A program made the translations under genes and the position numbers. Shown one piece after another: positions 17,701-25,038 of a stretch of 64,000 nt of DNA. Each line of letters begins with the position of its first letter. The first letter of the stretch is position 1. Below the pieces are notes generated by a model, which saw only the letters and a list, made by a program, of their open reading frames with translations, did not search any database and was not told the DNA's origin. Source of the stretch: CAZNPL01 sp964574815 (GTDB lineage Bacteria; Planctomycetota; Phycisphaerae; UBA1845); assembly GCA_964574815.1 (NCBI GenBank), contig CAZNPL010000011.1, positions 62,001 to 126,000 of the forward strand, read 5' to 3'.

Positions 17701-19172
17701 CGGAGCTGATTGAGCGGCTGTCTGTGGAGGATGGGGAGGTTGTGGTCGACGGGGAGCCGGTTCGGGCACAGTTGCAGGCGCGGGCGGCGCGAATCGATCA
17801 GTCGCTCGCCGGTGAGCACGCCGCCGCGTTGGATGTCGGGATGTTTGAGATCGGCGCAGAGGGCGTGGAGGAATGGCCCGCGGCCGATTTACCGAGTTAC
17901 GCACGCCTGGTTCACACGCGTCCCGAACGAACGGAGGCGACGGCGGGCCGGCAGCTCGTGTTCATTGCTCCGCGCACGCTACGTTCCTACGACCTGGACA
18001 CGGGTGTGTTGGAATGGGAGACGCAACTGTTGACGCGGAACTTCAGCCTCGAACCGGAGTTGGGGGAAAGTGAGGGGACACTTGTTGGGGGCGGCAGCCG
18101 TTGGGCAGCGTTGGATGGCCAGACCGCGATTATGAACGGGCCGGAAGGTTTGCACGCGGTGGGTGTGATCTCGGGCAAGCGATTGTGGGCCCGGCCCATT
18201 GGGAGTGCGGCTTTGTTGCGTGACCCGGTAGTCCGGGAGCAGACGATGGACGTGGGGGACGGGCGGCTGGCGTGTGTTCTGTCGCCCGGGACTTTGAGCG
18301 TGCTTCGCGTGCGTGACGGGGGGATGGAATGGGAGCGGCAATTGGAGCGGGAGGCAGCGTTCGTGCACGTTCGCGACGGGGTCGTGTTGACGGCGGACGC
18401 AAATCTCGGGGAGATCGAGGTCTTTGGGCTGCAGAACGGGTCTCGGCTGAGCAGCAATCGATTTCAGCAGCCGAGCGCGGAGGCGGCCCCGGCGCTGGTT
18501 CCGGTTGCTTACAGCGAAGGGGTTTTGTGCGGTCCGTCGCGGGGCGGCGTGATCGCTTACGATGTGCGAACCGGCGATCGGGTGTGGTCGTTGGATCTGG
18601 TCGAGGGAGCGGCGGCTCTGTTCGAGTTGACGAAGGGGCGGCTGGTGATCGCAACGCGGGGGGGCGACCATAAGGTGGTGGATGCCCGTACAGGGGAAGT
18701 TCTGTTTTCCGAGCGGATCGTCGAGATGCCGGGTGGGGCGGTGTTCGGAGCGGTGGAGGAAGAGTTCCTGGTGCTGGCCGGGTATGAGGAGACCCGGCAG
18801 GGTGATCGCTGGACGCTGACGGGAATGGACCTGTCGAGCGGCAAGAAACTCTGGTCGCGGGAGCTGCTGGCGTTGATGAATCGGTCGCATCTGCGACTGG
18901 CGGAGGGCGTGATTCCGCTGGTGACGACGGCGGTGGACCAGGCAGAGGACGGCTCGCGGCGGGGCAGCGTCGATGGTCAGCAGATCAGGCTGATCGATAA
19001 GAGGACGGGTCGGGACGTGGGGCGTCCGATTGACTGGACGGGCATACGCGGGGGTAATCGGCTGGTGGGTGACATGGAGGTGTGGCCCGAGCGATTGGTG
19101 CTTCAGGCGCGTGAGGGGATCGTGGTGTTCCGGACTCGGGCGGCGTCGCGTTCGGACAGCGGAGTGAATTGA
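14730..19172 (+). CDS. Exported twin PQQ-type beta-propeller protein with central TPR-like region
   Basis: The 1480-residue protein begins with a plausible signal peptide (about 25-45 from the ATG at 14730; an upstream GTG at 14688 is possible). A helical region to about 280 is followed by a first propeller of PQQ-like blades (about 290-720), with repeated patterns such as LVAYDARTGALRWERG and LLALDRVTGELAWRL. A helical TPR-like stretch follows (about 740-1020), then a second propeller (about 1060-1470) with blades such as YDLDTGVLEWE and YDVRTGDRVWSLD. Such blades build scaffolds for protein contacts, as in BamB; the residues for binding PQQ itself are not recognisable. It heads the long plus-strand array. 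Its partners are unknown. Confidence 0.78.
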   Translation: MCSFLNAHRQSISEATPGRISCSFSLFLFPWLLTAVSSSQPVRGQDLLQGPELETSASVQHLLRTAEDAVSREDWKLAIDSLQRVIDAPAGLLPASADEAGAFDGVARSAPVRETILYESPRRYALGRLASLPEAGLSAYRVLYDGRAKGLMERARREMDVDAAWTVCKRYSMTRYGGEAVDFVSSWLLDVGRPSRALALIEEFLALRPEGGSVAMRLHLKKSAALGLMGDGDAARSALDQVETMGGSEEWLERAVAAVEALVDEGGAVGAGSDPLREWSGPMGGGACTGVMDAVVPSFAEKLPWRREIPSLIPGVWPELEGVGTYSLPTMQPVASDGRLYVKAGRECMALDLQSFAVLWKSPSPVQGISERVRTDESLGLGSEGAVLVDYIGHSLSVGGGVVLSVERGDRGPTFDRDGVAVVQRRRRPRSDSWVETANRLVAYDARTGALRWERGRRSDPDERLRDAAFLAPGVVYEELAWVPFADSGDLYIGAFEINGGALSHRIPLCTLAGREVNPIVALFPAASDGFLYVPTGFGLFFAVDMRTQQVVWAHRYASSSPPPQHRQRGIPQPRVPRHWLSGPPVLAGRLALLAPTDEDSLLALDRVTGELAWRLPRSKHQYIIAAEGGRVWLGGEVMGAVSLRDGSYVWSVNVPPATGRAVLCGETIYLPAGDSLIAMDAGTGEYSNAYDLPYDQPRLGNLLCIAGSMVSLDPNEVRAFPDRDSYEATLAAHRANPADPRIAIRLAFIELLEDRPQRALDALGGVEITDAQDRALQLAHVSHLRVRALMQLAAAPETAGGDSIAYLEKAVSVSQDERDMVAARLALGDKLRQLGRYAESYRTLWRLAVEPLGDEMVMKDGVRRPARMLISDTLARIEPELAPLEIEQLVEEAGVILSDAVEKLDRRSTRLEGIAALERLAGSGPLAGMHQRALNTLGRHELDRGRYEPAEQYFAESLRRGTDRRETAAAGLALVDLYVSPDQGLFKSAAELIERLSVEDGEVVVDGEPVRAQLQARAARIDQSLAGEHAAALDVGMFEIGAEGVEEWPAADLPSYARLVHTRPERTEATAGRQLVFIAPRTLRSYDLDTGVLEWETQLLTRNFSLEPELGESEGTLVGGGSRWAALDGQTAIMNGPEGLHAVGVISGKRLWARPIGSAALLRDPVVREQTMDVGDGRLACVLSPGTLSVLRVRDGGMEWERQLEREAAFVHVRDGVVLTADANLGEIEVFGLQNGSRLSSNRFQQPSAEAAPALVPVAYSEGVLCGPSRGGVIAYDVRTGDRVWSLDLVEGAAALFELTKGRLVIATRGGDHKVVDARTGEVLFSERIVEMPGGAVFGAVEEEFLVLAGYEETRQGDRWTLTGMDLSSGKKLWSRELLALMNRSHLRLAEGVIPLVTTAVDQAEDGSRRGSVDGQQIRLIDKRTGRDVGRPIDWTGIRGGNRLVGDMEVWPERLVLQAREGIVVFRTRAASRSDSGVN

Positions 19173-19179
19173 CACAGCT

Positions 19180-19506
19180 TGGAGCATGGGAGCAGGTGAT
19201 GATATGCGGTGGGTTGTGGCTGCGGTTGGCTGCGGTTGGCTGTTGAGTTGTTGTGTCGTTTGATTTTTCTCGTTTGTTCAGGCGTCCCTCCGGGACTGGT
19301 TCGTTTGAGGGGCGACATGGTCCCAGCGATAAAGGGCTTGTCGATTTATTCTCGATCGCATGCACGGATTGCGACTTTCGTGTCCCCGAACCCTGGGTTT
19401 GGGGTGTGCGCCAAGCGATCGAAGGGGTGTTGATTTGATCGAGGCCGATTAAATCGACAGGCCCTAAATCGCTGGGCTATTCTCAGTTGCCCCTCCGGGG
19501 CAGGTT
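19180..19506. repeat. Dispersed palindromic intergenic repeat, copy 1 (interrupted)
   Basis: This copy contains the palindromes GTCCCTCCGGGAC and CCCAGCGAT-AA-ATCGCTGGG and the box CCCCTCCGGGGC. It matches 29656-29840 over its full length, except for a 131-bp insertion in the middle of the second palindrome. Both copies lie between genes of the MoxR array. Confidence 0.7.
19334..19464. mobile_element. MITE-like 131-bp insertion with terminal inverted repeats
   Basis: The ends are 15-bp inverted repeats differing at one base: GGGCTTGTCGATTTA at 19334-19348 and the complement of GGGCCTGTCGATTTA at 19450-19464. It is flanked by a direct TAAA (19330-19333 and 19465-19468), which is a target duplication. 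The undisturbed copy of the host repeat at 29.8 kb reads straight through with a single TAAA. There is no coding capacity, so a transposase would have to act in trans. Confidence 0.75.
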
Positions 19507-19625
19507 ATCCGCGGATCGGGTCCGGATCTTAGCGGGCGTGAGACGCGCAACGTACCGTGCCGCGGGCAGGTCCGCGTTAGGCTGACTCGTGGCACCCGAA
19601 GTTCGGGAAGTGAGTGAGAAGCAGG

Positions 19626-20669
19626 ATGGGTATGCCTAATCGTCTGGCGACGTTTGTGACGGGGGTGGCCGGCGTGCTGATGTGCGCGGGATCGGTTCGC
19701 GGGGAGGATCCGTTGCCCAAACACGTGACGCCGGAGGTGCGGGAAGCGATCGACAAGGGGCTTAAGTATCTGGAGCGGACGCAGGGGCGGGATGGCGCGT
19801 GGCGGAATCAGGGGCACTACGGGCGTTACCCGGTGGCGATGAGTGCGTTGGCCGGTGTGGCGATGCTGATGGACGGGAACACGACGACGCAGGGGCGTTA
19901 CGCCCGCAACATCGATCGGACGACCCGCTATCTTCTGAACTCGACGACCAGCAGCGGGTTGATTACGCGGGGGGCGGGGGATTCGCGGCCGATGTACGGC
20001 CACGGGTTCACGATGCTGTATTTGGGGCAGTTGTACGGCATGGAGGAGGATCCCCGGCGGCAGGGGGAAATCGAGCAGGTTCTCAACAATGGGATCGATC
20101 TGACGGCCCGGGCACAGAGCCGGCTGGGGGGATGGATCTATACGCCGCATTCGGGGGGGGACGAAGGGTCGGTGACGATCACGCAGGTTCAGGCGCTGCG
20201 GTCGTGCCGGAACGCGGGGCTGGCGGTTCCGAAGCAGGTCATCGATGATTCGATGGCTTACCTGAAGATTTCGCAGAACAGTGACGGAGGGATTGCGTAT
20301 CGGGCCAATCAACCGGGTCCGTCGCGGGCGCCGATTACGGCGGCGGCGGTGTGCTGCTGGTTCAACGCGGGGCAGTATGACAATCCGGATGCGTGGCGGG
20401 CGTTGGAGTACGCCAAGACGGCTATTTCCGTCAATCCGTATCATGGCGGGCACTGGTATTATGCGCATCTCTATCTGAGTCAGGCCATGTATCTGGCGGG
20501 CGAAGAGGAGTGGGACGAGTACTTTCCGAAGATCCGCGATCAGTTGTTGCGGATGCAGCGCGAGGACGGGGCGTGGCCTGACCAGCGCGTGGGCGAGGTT
20601 TATTCGACTTCGATCGCGTTGATCGTACTTCAGTTGCCGTTCAACCAGTTGCCGATCATGCAGCGATGA
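19626..20669 (+). CDS. Exported prenyltransferase/squalene-cyclase-fold repeat protein
   Basis: The 347-residue product has an N-terminal signal peptide (about 8-25, ending near SVRGED). It is then built of alpha/alpha-toroid repeats with the GxW/GG signatures of the terpene cyclase and prenyltransferase superfamily: KYLERTQGRDGAWRNQG, SRLGGWIYTP, KISQNSDGGIAYR and QREDGAWPDQ. The catalytic DxDD of squalene-hopene cyclase is not seen, so it is probably a binding or structural toroid and not an enzyme. Several starts are possible (GTG 19614, ATG 19626, ATG 19632); 19626 is a compromise. It sits just before the MoxR gene, an arrangement I regard as typical of planctomycetes. Confidence 0.8.
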   Translation: MGMPNRLATFVTGVAGVLMCAGSVRGEDPLPKHVTPEVREAIDKGLKYLERTQGRDGAWRNQGHYGRYPVAMSALAGVAMLMDGNTTTQGRYARNIDRTTRYLLNSTTSSGLITRGAGDSRPMYGHGFTMLYLGQLYGMEEDPRRQGEIEQVLNNGIDLTARAQSRLGGWIYTPHSGGDEGSVTITQVQALRSCRNAGLAVPKQVIDDSMAYLKISQNSDGGIAYRANQPGPSRAPITAAAVCCWFNAGQYDNPDAWRALEYAKTAISVNPYHGGHWYYAHLYLSQAMYLAGEEEWDEYFPKIRDQLLRMQREDGAWPDQRVGEVYSTSIALIVLQLPFNQLPIMQR

Positions 20670-20739
20670 GTTTTACTGAAGCAAGGGTTTGTGCAGCCGG
20701 CGCGGGACGGGCTGATCCGGACTTGAACGTGGAGCGCAT

Positions 20740-21816
20740 ATGAACGAACAACAGATGGCAGCGACCGAAGCGCCGCTGGAGACGACGGACAAGGAAGCGG
20801 TCGAGAAGCTCACGGGCGGTTATGCGCGGATCAAGACGGAGTTGGCGCGCATCATCGTCGGGCAGGAAGAGGTCGTGGACCAGCTTCTGGTTTCGATTCT
20901 GTCCAACGGGCACGTGATCCTCGAGGGAGTGCCGGGGCTTGCGAAGACGCTGATGATTTCGACGCTGGCGCGGTGTGTGCGGCTCTCGTTCAATCGCATT
21001 CAATTCACGCCGGACCTGATGCCTTCGGACATTACGGGGACCGACGTGATCCAGGAGGACAAGGCGACCGGGAATCGGATTATGAAGTTCATTCGCGGGC
21101 CGATCTTTGCGAACGTGATTCTGGCGGACGAGATCAATCGGACGCCGCCGAAGACTCAGGCGGCACTGCTGGAGGCGATGCAGGAGCGGCAGGTGACGGT
21201 GGGTAATGAACGGCACGTGCTGGAGCAGCCGTTCTTCGTGCTGGCGACGCAGAACCCGATCGAGCAGGAGGGGACGTATCCGCTTCCGGAGGCGCAGCAG
21301 GATCGGTTTCTGTTCAAGGTGTTCGTCAACTATCCATCGTACGAGCAGGAATACGAGATCGCGGAGCGGACGACGGCGGATCGGGTCGCGACGGTGGAGC
21401 AAATCTTTGACGGGCCGGAGATCCTGGGCTTTCAGCGGCTGGTTCGCCGGATTCCGGCGGCGCCGGATGTGATCCGGCATGCGCTGGACCTGGTGCGGTG
21501 CACGCGGCCTGCGGAGGAGGGTGCGCCGGAGTTTGTGCGGCGGATATTGACGTGGGGGGCCGGTCCGCGTGCGGTTCAGGCGTTGATTCTGGGCGGCAAG
21601 GCGCTGGCGGCGTTGCGGGGACGTTACCACCTGGCGACCGACGACGTTCGGGATCTACTCCGGCCGGTGCTGCGTCATCGGATCATTACAAACTATTCTG
21701 CGGAGGCGGAAGGTTATACGCCGGATCGGATCATTTCGGAGATTCTGGATTGCGTGCGTCCAAACGAGAACGAGGTAACGCGGGATGAGCGATTCCAGAA
21801 GCTTCTTTCGTCCTGA
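20740..21816 (+). CDS. MoxR-family AAA+ ATPase
   Basis: The 358-residue protein has the complete MoxR AAA+ core (about 35-200) and lid domain (about 220-345). Walker A is EGVPGLAKT (62-70). Walker B is VILADEINR with D130/E131, sensor 1 is in FFVLATQNPIEQEGTY, and LPEAQQDRF follows. MoxR ATPases act with von Willebrand-A proteins as chaperones that mature or remodel partner proteins, often at the membrane. The gene is directly followed, with a 32-base overlap, by a DUF58 gene and then by two VWA membrane proteins, the usual MoxR set. It is cytoplasmic. Confidence 0.95.
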   Translation: MNEQQMAATEAPLETTDKEAVEKLTGGYARIKTELARIIVGQEEVVDQLLVSILSNGHVILEGVPGLAKTLMISTLARCVRLSFNRIQFTPDLMPSDITGTDVIQEDKATGNRIMKFIRGPIFANVILADEINRTPPKTQAALLEAMQERQVTVGNERHVLEQPFFVLATQNPIEQEGTYPLPEAQQDRFLFKVFVNYPSYEQEYEIAERTTADRVATVEQIFDGPEILGFQRLVRRIPAAPDVIRHALDLVRCTRPAEEGAPEFVRRILTWGAGPRAVQALILGGKALAALRGRYHLATDDVRDLLRPVLRHRIITNYSAEAEGYTPDRIISEILDCVRPNENEVTRDERFQKLLSS

Positions 21817-22705
21817 GGTTCTGTCGAGGATTTCCCGTCTGGAGCTGCGCGCCCGGCGCGTCGTGGAGGGTTTTCTCAGCGGGATGCACAAGAGCCCCTA
21901 CAAGGGGTTCAGCGTCGAGTTTGCGGACTACCGGCCTTACGTGCCGGGGGACGACGTGCGTCACCTGGACTGGCGTGCGTACGCGAAGACGGATCGGCTG
22001 GTGCTCAAGGAGTACGAGGTCGAGACGAATCTGCGGACGCACATACTGCTGGACTGCTCGGGGTCGATGGCGTATCCGGAGCACGAGCACAGCGACCGGA
22101 TGACGAAGTGGGAGTACGGCTCGACGGTGGCGGCGTGTCTGGGGTTCTTGCTTTTGAGTCAGCAGGACGGCGTGGGGCTGACGTTGTTCGATCATGCGAT
22201 TCGCCGGCAGATGCCGGTGTCGACGACGCGGGCCGCTCTAACGGAGTTCATCGGTATTTTGGAGGAGACGACGCCGGCGGATACGACGGACGTGAAGACG
22301 TTGTTTTCGCGTCTGGTGGAGCGGTTTCCGCGGCGGGGGCTGATCGTATTGATTTCGGATCTGCTGGCGGACTTCGATGATATCGTGAACGGGTTGCAGC
22401 GGTTTCGGTTCGGGCATCACGACGTGATCGTGCTTCACGTGCTGGATCATGACGAGCTGGAGTTTCCGTTCACGGATCAGACGCTGTTCGAGGGGATGGA
22501 AGCGGCGGACGTTGAGGTTTTGACGGATCCGCAGTCTCTTCGGAGCGGGTATCTGGAGGCGGTGCAGTCATTCATTGCGCGCGTGCGCGGGGTGTGCGTG
22601 GATCAAGGGATCGACTATTCGCTGCTGAGCACGGCCGACCCGTTGGACGTCGCGCTGACGCGGGTGCTGGCTCAGCGGGCGCGGCGCCGCCGGTCGTCGG
22701 CATAG
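21785..22705 (+). CDS. DUF58 (VWA-like) protein, MoxR partner
   Basis: The 306-residue protein contains the DUF58 signature block YRPYVPGDDVRHLDWRAYAKT at about 49-69. A von Willebrand-A-like fold follows, with the MIDAS motif DCSGS (90-94) and the later ISDLL segment. It lacks the N-terminal membrane helices of many DUF58 proteins, so it is probably cytoplasmic. The start overlaps the end of moxR by 32 bases, which suggests translational coupling. DUF58 proteins are regularly encoded next to MoxR and are thought to be its adaptors or substrates. Confidence 0.92.
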   Translation: MSDSRSFFRPEVLSRISRLELRARRVVEGFLSGMHKSPYKGFSVEFADYRPYVPGDDVRHLDWRAYAKTDRLVLKEYEVETNLRTHILLDCSGSMAYPEHEHSDRMTKWEYGSTVAACLGFLLLSQQDGVGLTLFDHAIRRQMPVSTTRAALTEFIGILEETTPADTTDVKTLFSRLVERFPRRGLIVLISDLLADFDDIVNGLQRFRFGHHDVIVLHVLDHDELEFPFTDQTLFEGMEAADVEVLTDPQSLRSGYLEAVQSFIARVRGVCVDQGIDYSLLSTADPLDVALTRVLAQRARRRRSSA

Positions 22706-22750
22706 GGAATTCAACGTGGGGCGCACTTCGATCGAAGGGGCAGCGGACGG

Positions 22751-25021
22751 ATGATCGCAGCGGCGATGTTAGGGGCCTTTGTCTGGCCGGGCTTGTTTTA
22801 CGCCGGCGCGGCCGCGATCGGTCTGCCCATTCTGATCCATCTGTTGGCGCGGCGGCGTTTTCGGCGGATTCGCTGGGCGGCGATCGAGTTTCTCTTGCAG
22901 GCGGAGCGGCGGAATCGGCGTCGCGTTCGGCTGGAGGAGCTGATTCTGCTGGCGATGCGGTGTCTGGCGGTGTTGCTGGTGGGGCTGCTGCTGGCTCGGC
23001 CTTTTTTCCGGCCTGAGGGTTTGGCGGCGCTGCTTGCGGGTTCGGATCGGACCGAGCGTGTTTTCGTCGTGGATGACTCGTTCAGCATGGGTTATCGGCG
23101 GGGGGATGAGACGTCGTTCGATCGTGCGAAGCAGGCGGTGGTGCGGCTGGTCGAGCTGCTTCGTGAGCAGTCTCCGAACGATGTTGTGACGGTGGTGCGT
23201 ACCTCGCGGCCCGAGCAGCCGGTGGCGGCGGGGGTTTTTCTTGATGAACGGCAGACGGAGGAGCTACTTGCGCGGGTGGAGGCGTTGGCGCCGTCGCAAT
23301 ATGCGCTGTCGGTGGAGGAGATGTTCGAGGGGGTTCGCCGCCTGCTGGATGAGCAGCCGCAGACGTTGAGCGCAACGGTTTACGTGGTGAGTGATTTTCA
23401 GCGGACCGGCTGGGTGGATCTGAAGCAGGGGGCGGCGTCGGGCAAGGAGGGCGGAGCGGGTCTTGCGAAGTCATTGGCGGAGTGGGCGAACGAGGATCGG
23501 GGGCTGAACCTCGCGCTGGTGGACGTGGGCGTTGACGACGCGTCGAACGTGGCGGTCACGTCGCTGGAATCACGGCGGGCGCAGTTCGTGACTGGGGTGA
23601 ATGCGAGCGTAAGCGCAGGCATTTCGAATTTCTCCGAGCAGACGGTGTCGGCCGACCTGGAGGCATCGGTCGGGCCGGTTGCACAGGCCACTTTGACGGT
23701 TCCGGAAGTGCCACCGCGTGACTCCACGGATGTGACGGTGCCGGTAACGATGATCAGGCCCGGGTGGCATTGGGTTCGGGTGTCGACGCCGGAAGATGCG
23801 CTGCCCGTTGACGATTCGCGGACGCTGGTTGTTCGTGCGGTGGAGGCGTTGCGGATTCTGATCGTGAACGGCGAGCCGTCGGCGGATGCATATCGGGATG
23901 AGGTGGAGCTGTTGAAGACGGCGATTCGGCCTCCCGGGGAGGTGTTCAGCGGGAATGACGTGACGGTGATTGATGAGATTGAGCTGGAGGAGATCAACCT
24001 CGAGCCGTTTGACGTCGTGATGGTGGCGAACGTTTATCGCGTGAGCGCCCCGGCGGCGGAGGCGTTGATGCGATTTGTGAACGACGGGGGTGGGCTGGCG
24101 GTTTTTCTGGGGGACCAGGTCGATCCGGAACTGTACAACGCGACGCTTTATGCGGAGGGGCGGGGGTTGTTGCCGGCGCGGTTGGAGGAGCGGCGGACGG
24201 CACCGCCACCGGGCGTGCGCCTGGTGGTGGAGGATGCGTTGCATCCGCTGGTTCGTGTTTATGCGGGTGCCGACAATCCGTTCGTTCAGAACGTTTTGTT
24301 TGAAAGGTATTTTGATTGCACCGTGGGCGGGATGGACGCAGACGACGGGGAGATGGGGGGCGGGTCGGGCCGGGCGCGGGTGGTTGCACGGTACAACGAT
24401 GAGGACGGGACGCCGGCGGTTGTGGAGCGCAGCTTTGGTGAGGGGCGCGTCGTGCTGGTAACGTCTTCCTGCGATCTGGCATGGAACGACTGGGCGAAGG
24501 ATCCGAGCTACGTGGTGAGCATGCTGGAGTTGACGCAGCATCTTGCCCGGGGTGCGGGGCGGGCAACGGATCAGCTTGTGGGGTCGCCGATCGAGCTGTC
24601 GATCGATCCGGCGCTTTACGAAGCGGCAGCGCAGGTGAGGACTCCGGGATACCCGGCGGAGGCGGAGGTCGATGTGACGGCGGTTCCGGACGAGGAGGGG
24701 CTCGGGTTTCGGCTGCGCTGGGAGCAGACAGACGCGGCGGGCGTTTATCAGTTTGTTTTGACCACGACGTCGGGGGAGCAGGAGGTTCGGGCCGTAGCGG
24801 TGAACCTGGACCCTTCGGAAAGCGATTTGACGGCGGCGACGGAGGCCGACCTGCGCCAGGCGATGCCGGGGATGGACTTCAGCTACGTGGCCGGTCTGGA
24901 CTCGCTGGCGGAGGCGGGCGAGGAGACGCGGCGGGAGCTGTGGAAGGTGGTGCTGGCCGGGGCGCTGGTGATTTTGATGGGCGAGCAGTTTCTGGGCTGG
25001 TGGTTCGGCCGGCGGGCATGA
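22751..25021 (+). CDS. BatA-type membrane protein with VWA and glutamine-amidotransferase-like domains
   Basis: The 756-residue protein opens with the aerotolerance-regulator (BatA) N-terminal domain: a hydrophobic helix, LPILIHLLARRRFRRIRW, and a second helix (about 66-84). A von Willebrand-A domain follows with MIDAS D108-x-S110-x-S112. Then come a beta-rich CARDB-like region and a GATase1-like domain (about 375-580, starting RILIVNGEPS), which lacks an obvious catalytic Cys. One C-terminal transmembrane helix (about 733-752) closes the protein. This Bat architecture places a large soluble part on one side of the membrane with anchors at both ends. It follows DUF58 by 45 bases. Confidence 0.85.
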   Translation: MIAAAMLGAFVWPGLFYAGAAAIGLPILIHLLARRRFRRIRWAAIEFLLQAERRNRRRVRLEELILLAMRCLAVLLVGLLLARPFFRPEGLAALLAGSDRTERVFVVDDSFSMGYRRGDETSFDRAKQAVVRLVELLREQSPNDVVTVVRTSRPEQPVAAGVFLDERQTEELLARVEALAPSQYALSVEEMFEGVRRLLDEQPQTLSATVYVVSDFQRTGWVDLKQGAASGKEGGAGLAKSLAEWANEDRGLNLALVDVGVDDASNVAVTSLESRRAQFVTGVNASVSAGISNFSEQTVSADLEASVGPVAQATLTVPEVPPRDSTDVTVPVTMIRPGWHWVRVSTPEDALPVDDSRTLVVRAVEALRILIVNGEPSADAYRDEVELLKTAIRPPGEVFSGNDVTVIDEIELEEINLEPFDVVMVANVYRVSAPAAEALMRFVNDGGGLAVFLGDQVDPELYNATLYAEGRGLLPARLEERRTAPPPGVRLVVEDALHPLVRVYAGADNPFVQNVLFERYFDCTVGGMDADDGEMGGGSGRARVVARYNDEDGTPAVVERSFGEGRVVLVTSSCDLAWNDWAKDPSYVVSMLELTQHLARGAGRATDQLVGSPIELSIDPALYEAAAQVRTPGYPAEAEVDVTAVPDEEGLGFRLRWEQTDAAGVYQFVLTTTSGEQEVRAVAVNLDPSESDLTAATEADLRQAMPGMDFSYVAGLDSLAEAGEETRRELWKVVLAGALVILMGEQFLGWWFGRRA

Positions 25022-25038
25022 GGCCGGCGTGAAGGTGG

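Larger units (their letters stand above)
19173..19625. other. Intergenic region filled by the interrupted repeat
   Basis: Apart from the palindromic repeat and the MITE-like element, I see only the leader of the following gene and no independent gene. Confidence 0.5.
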
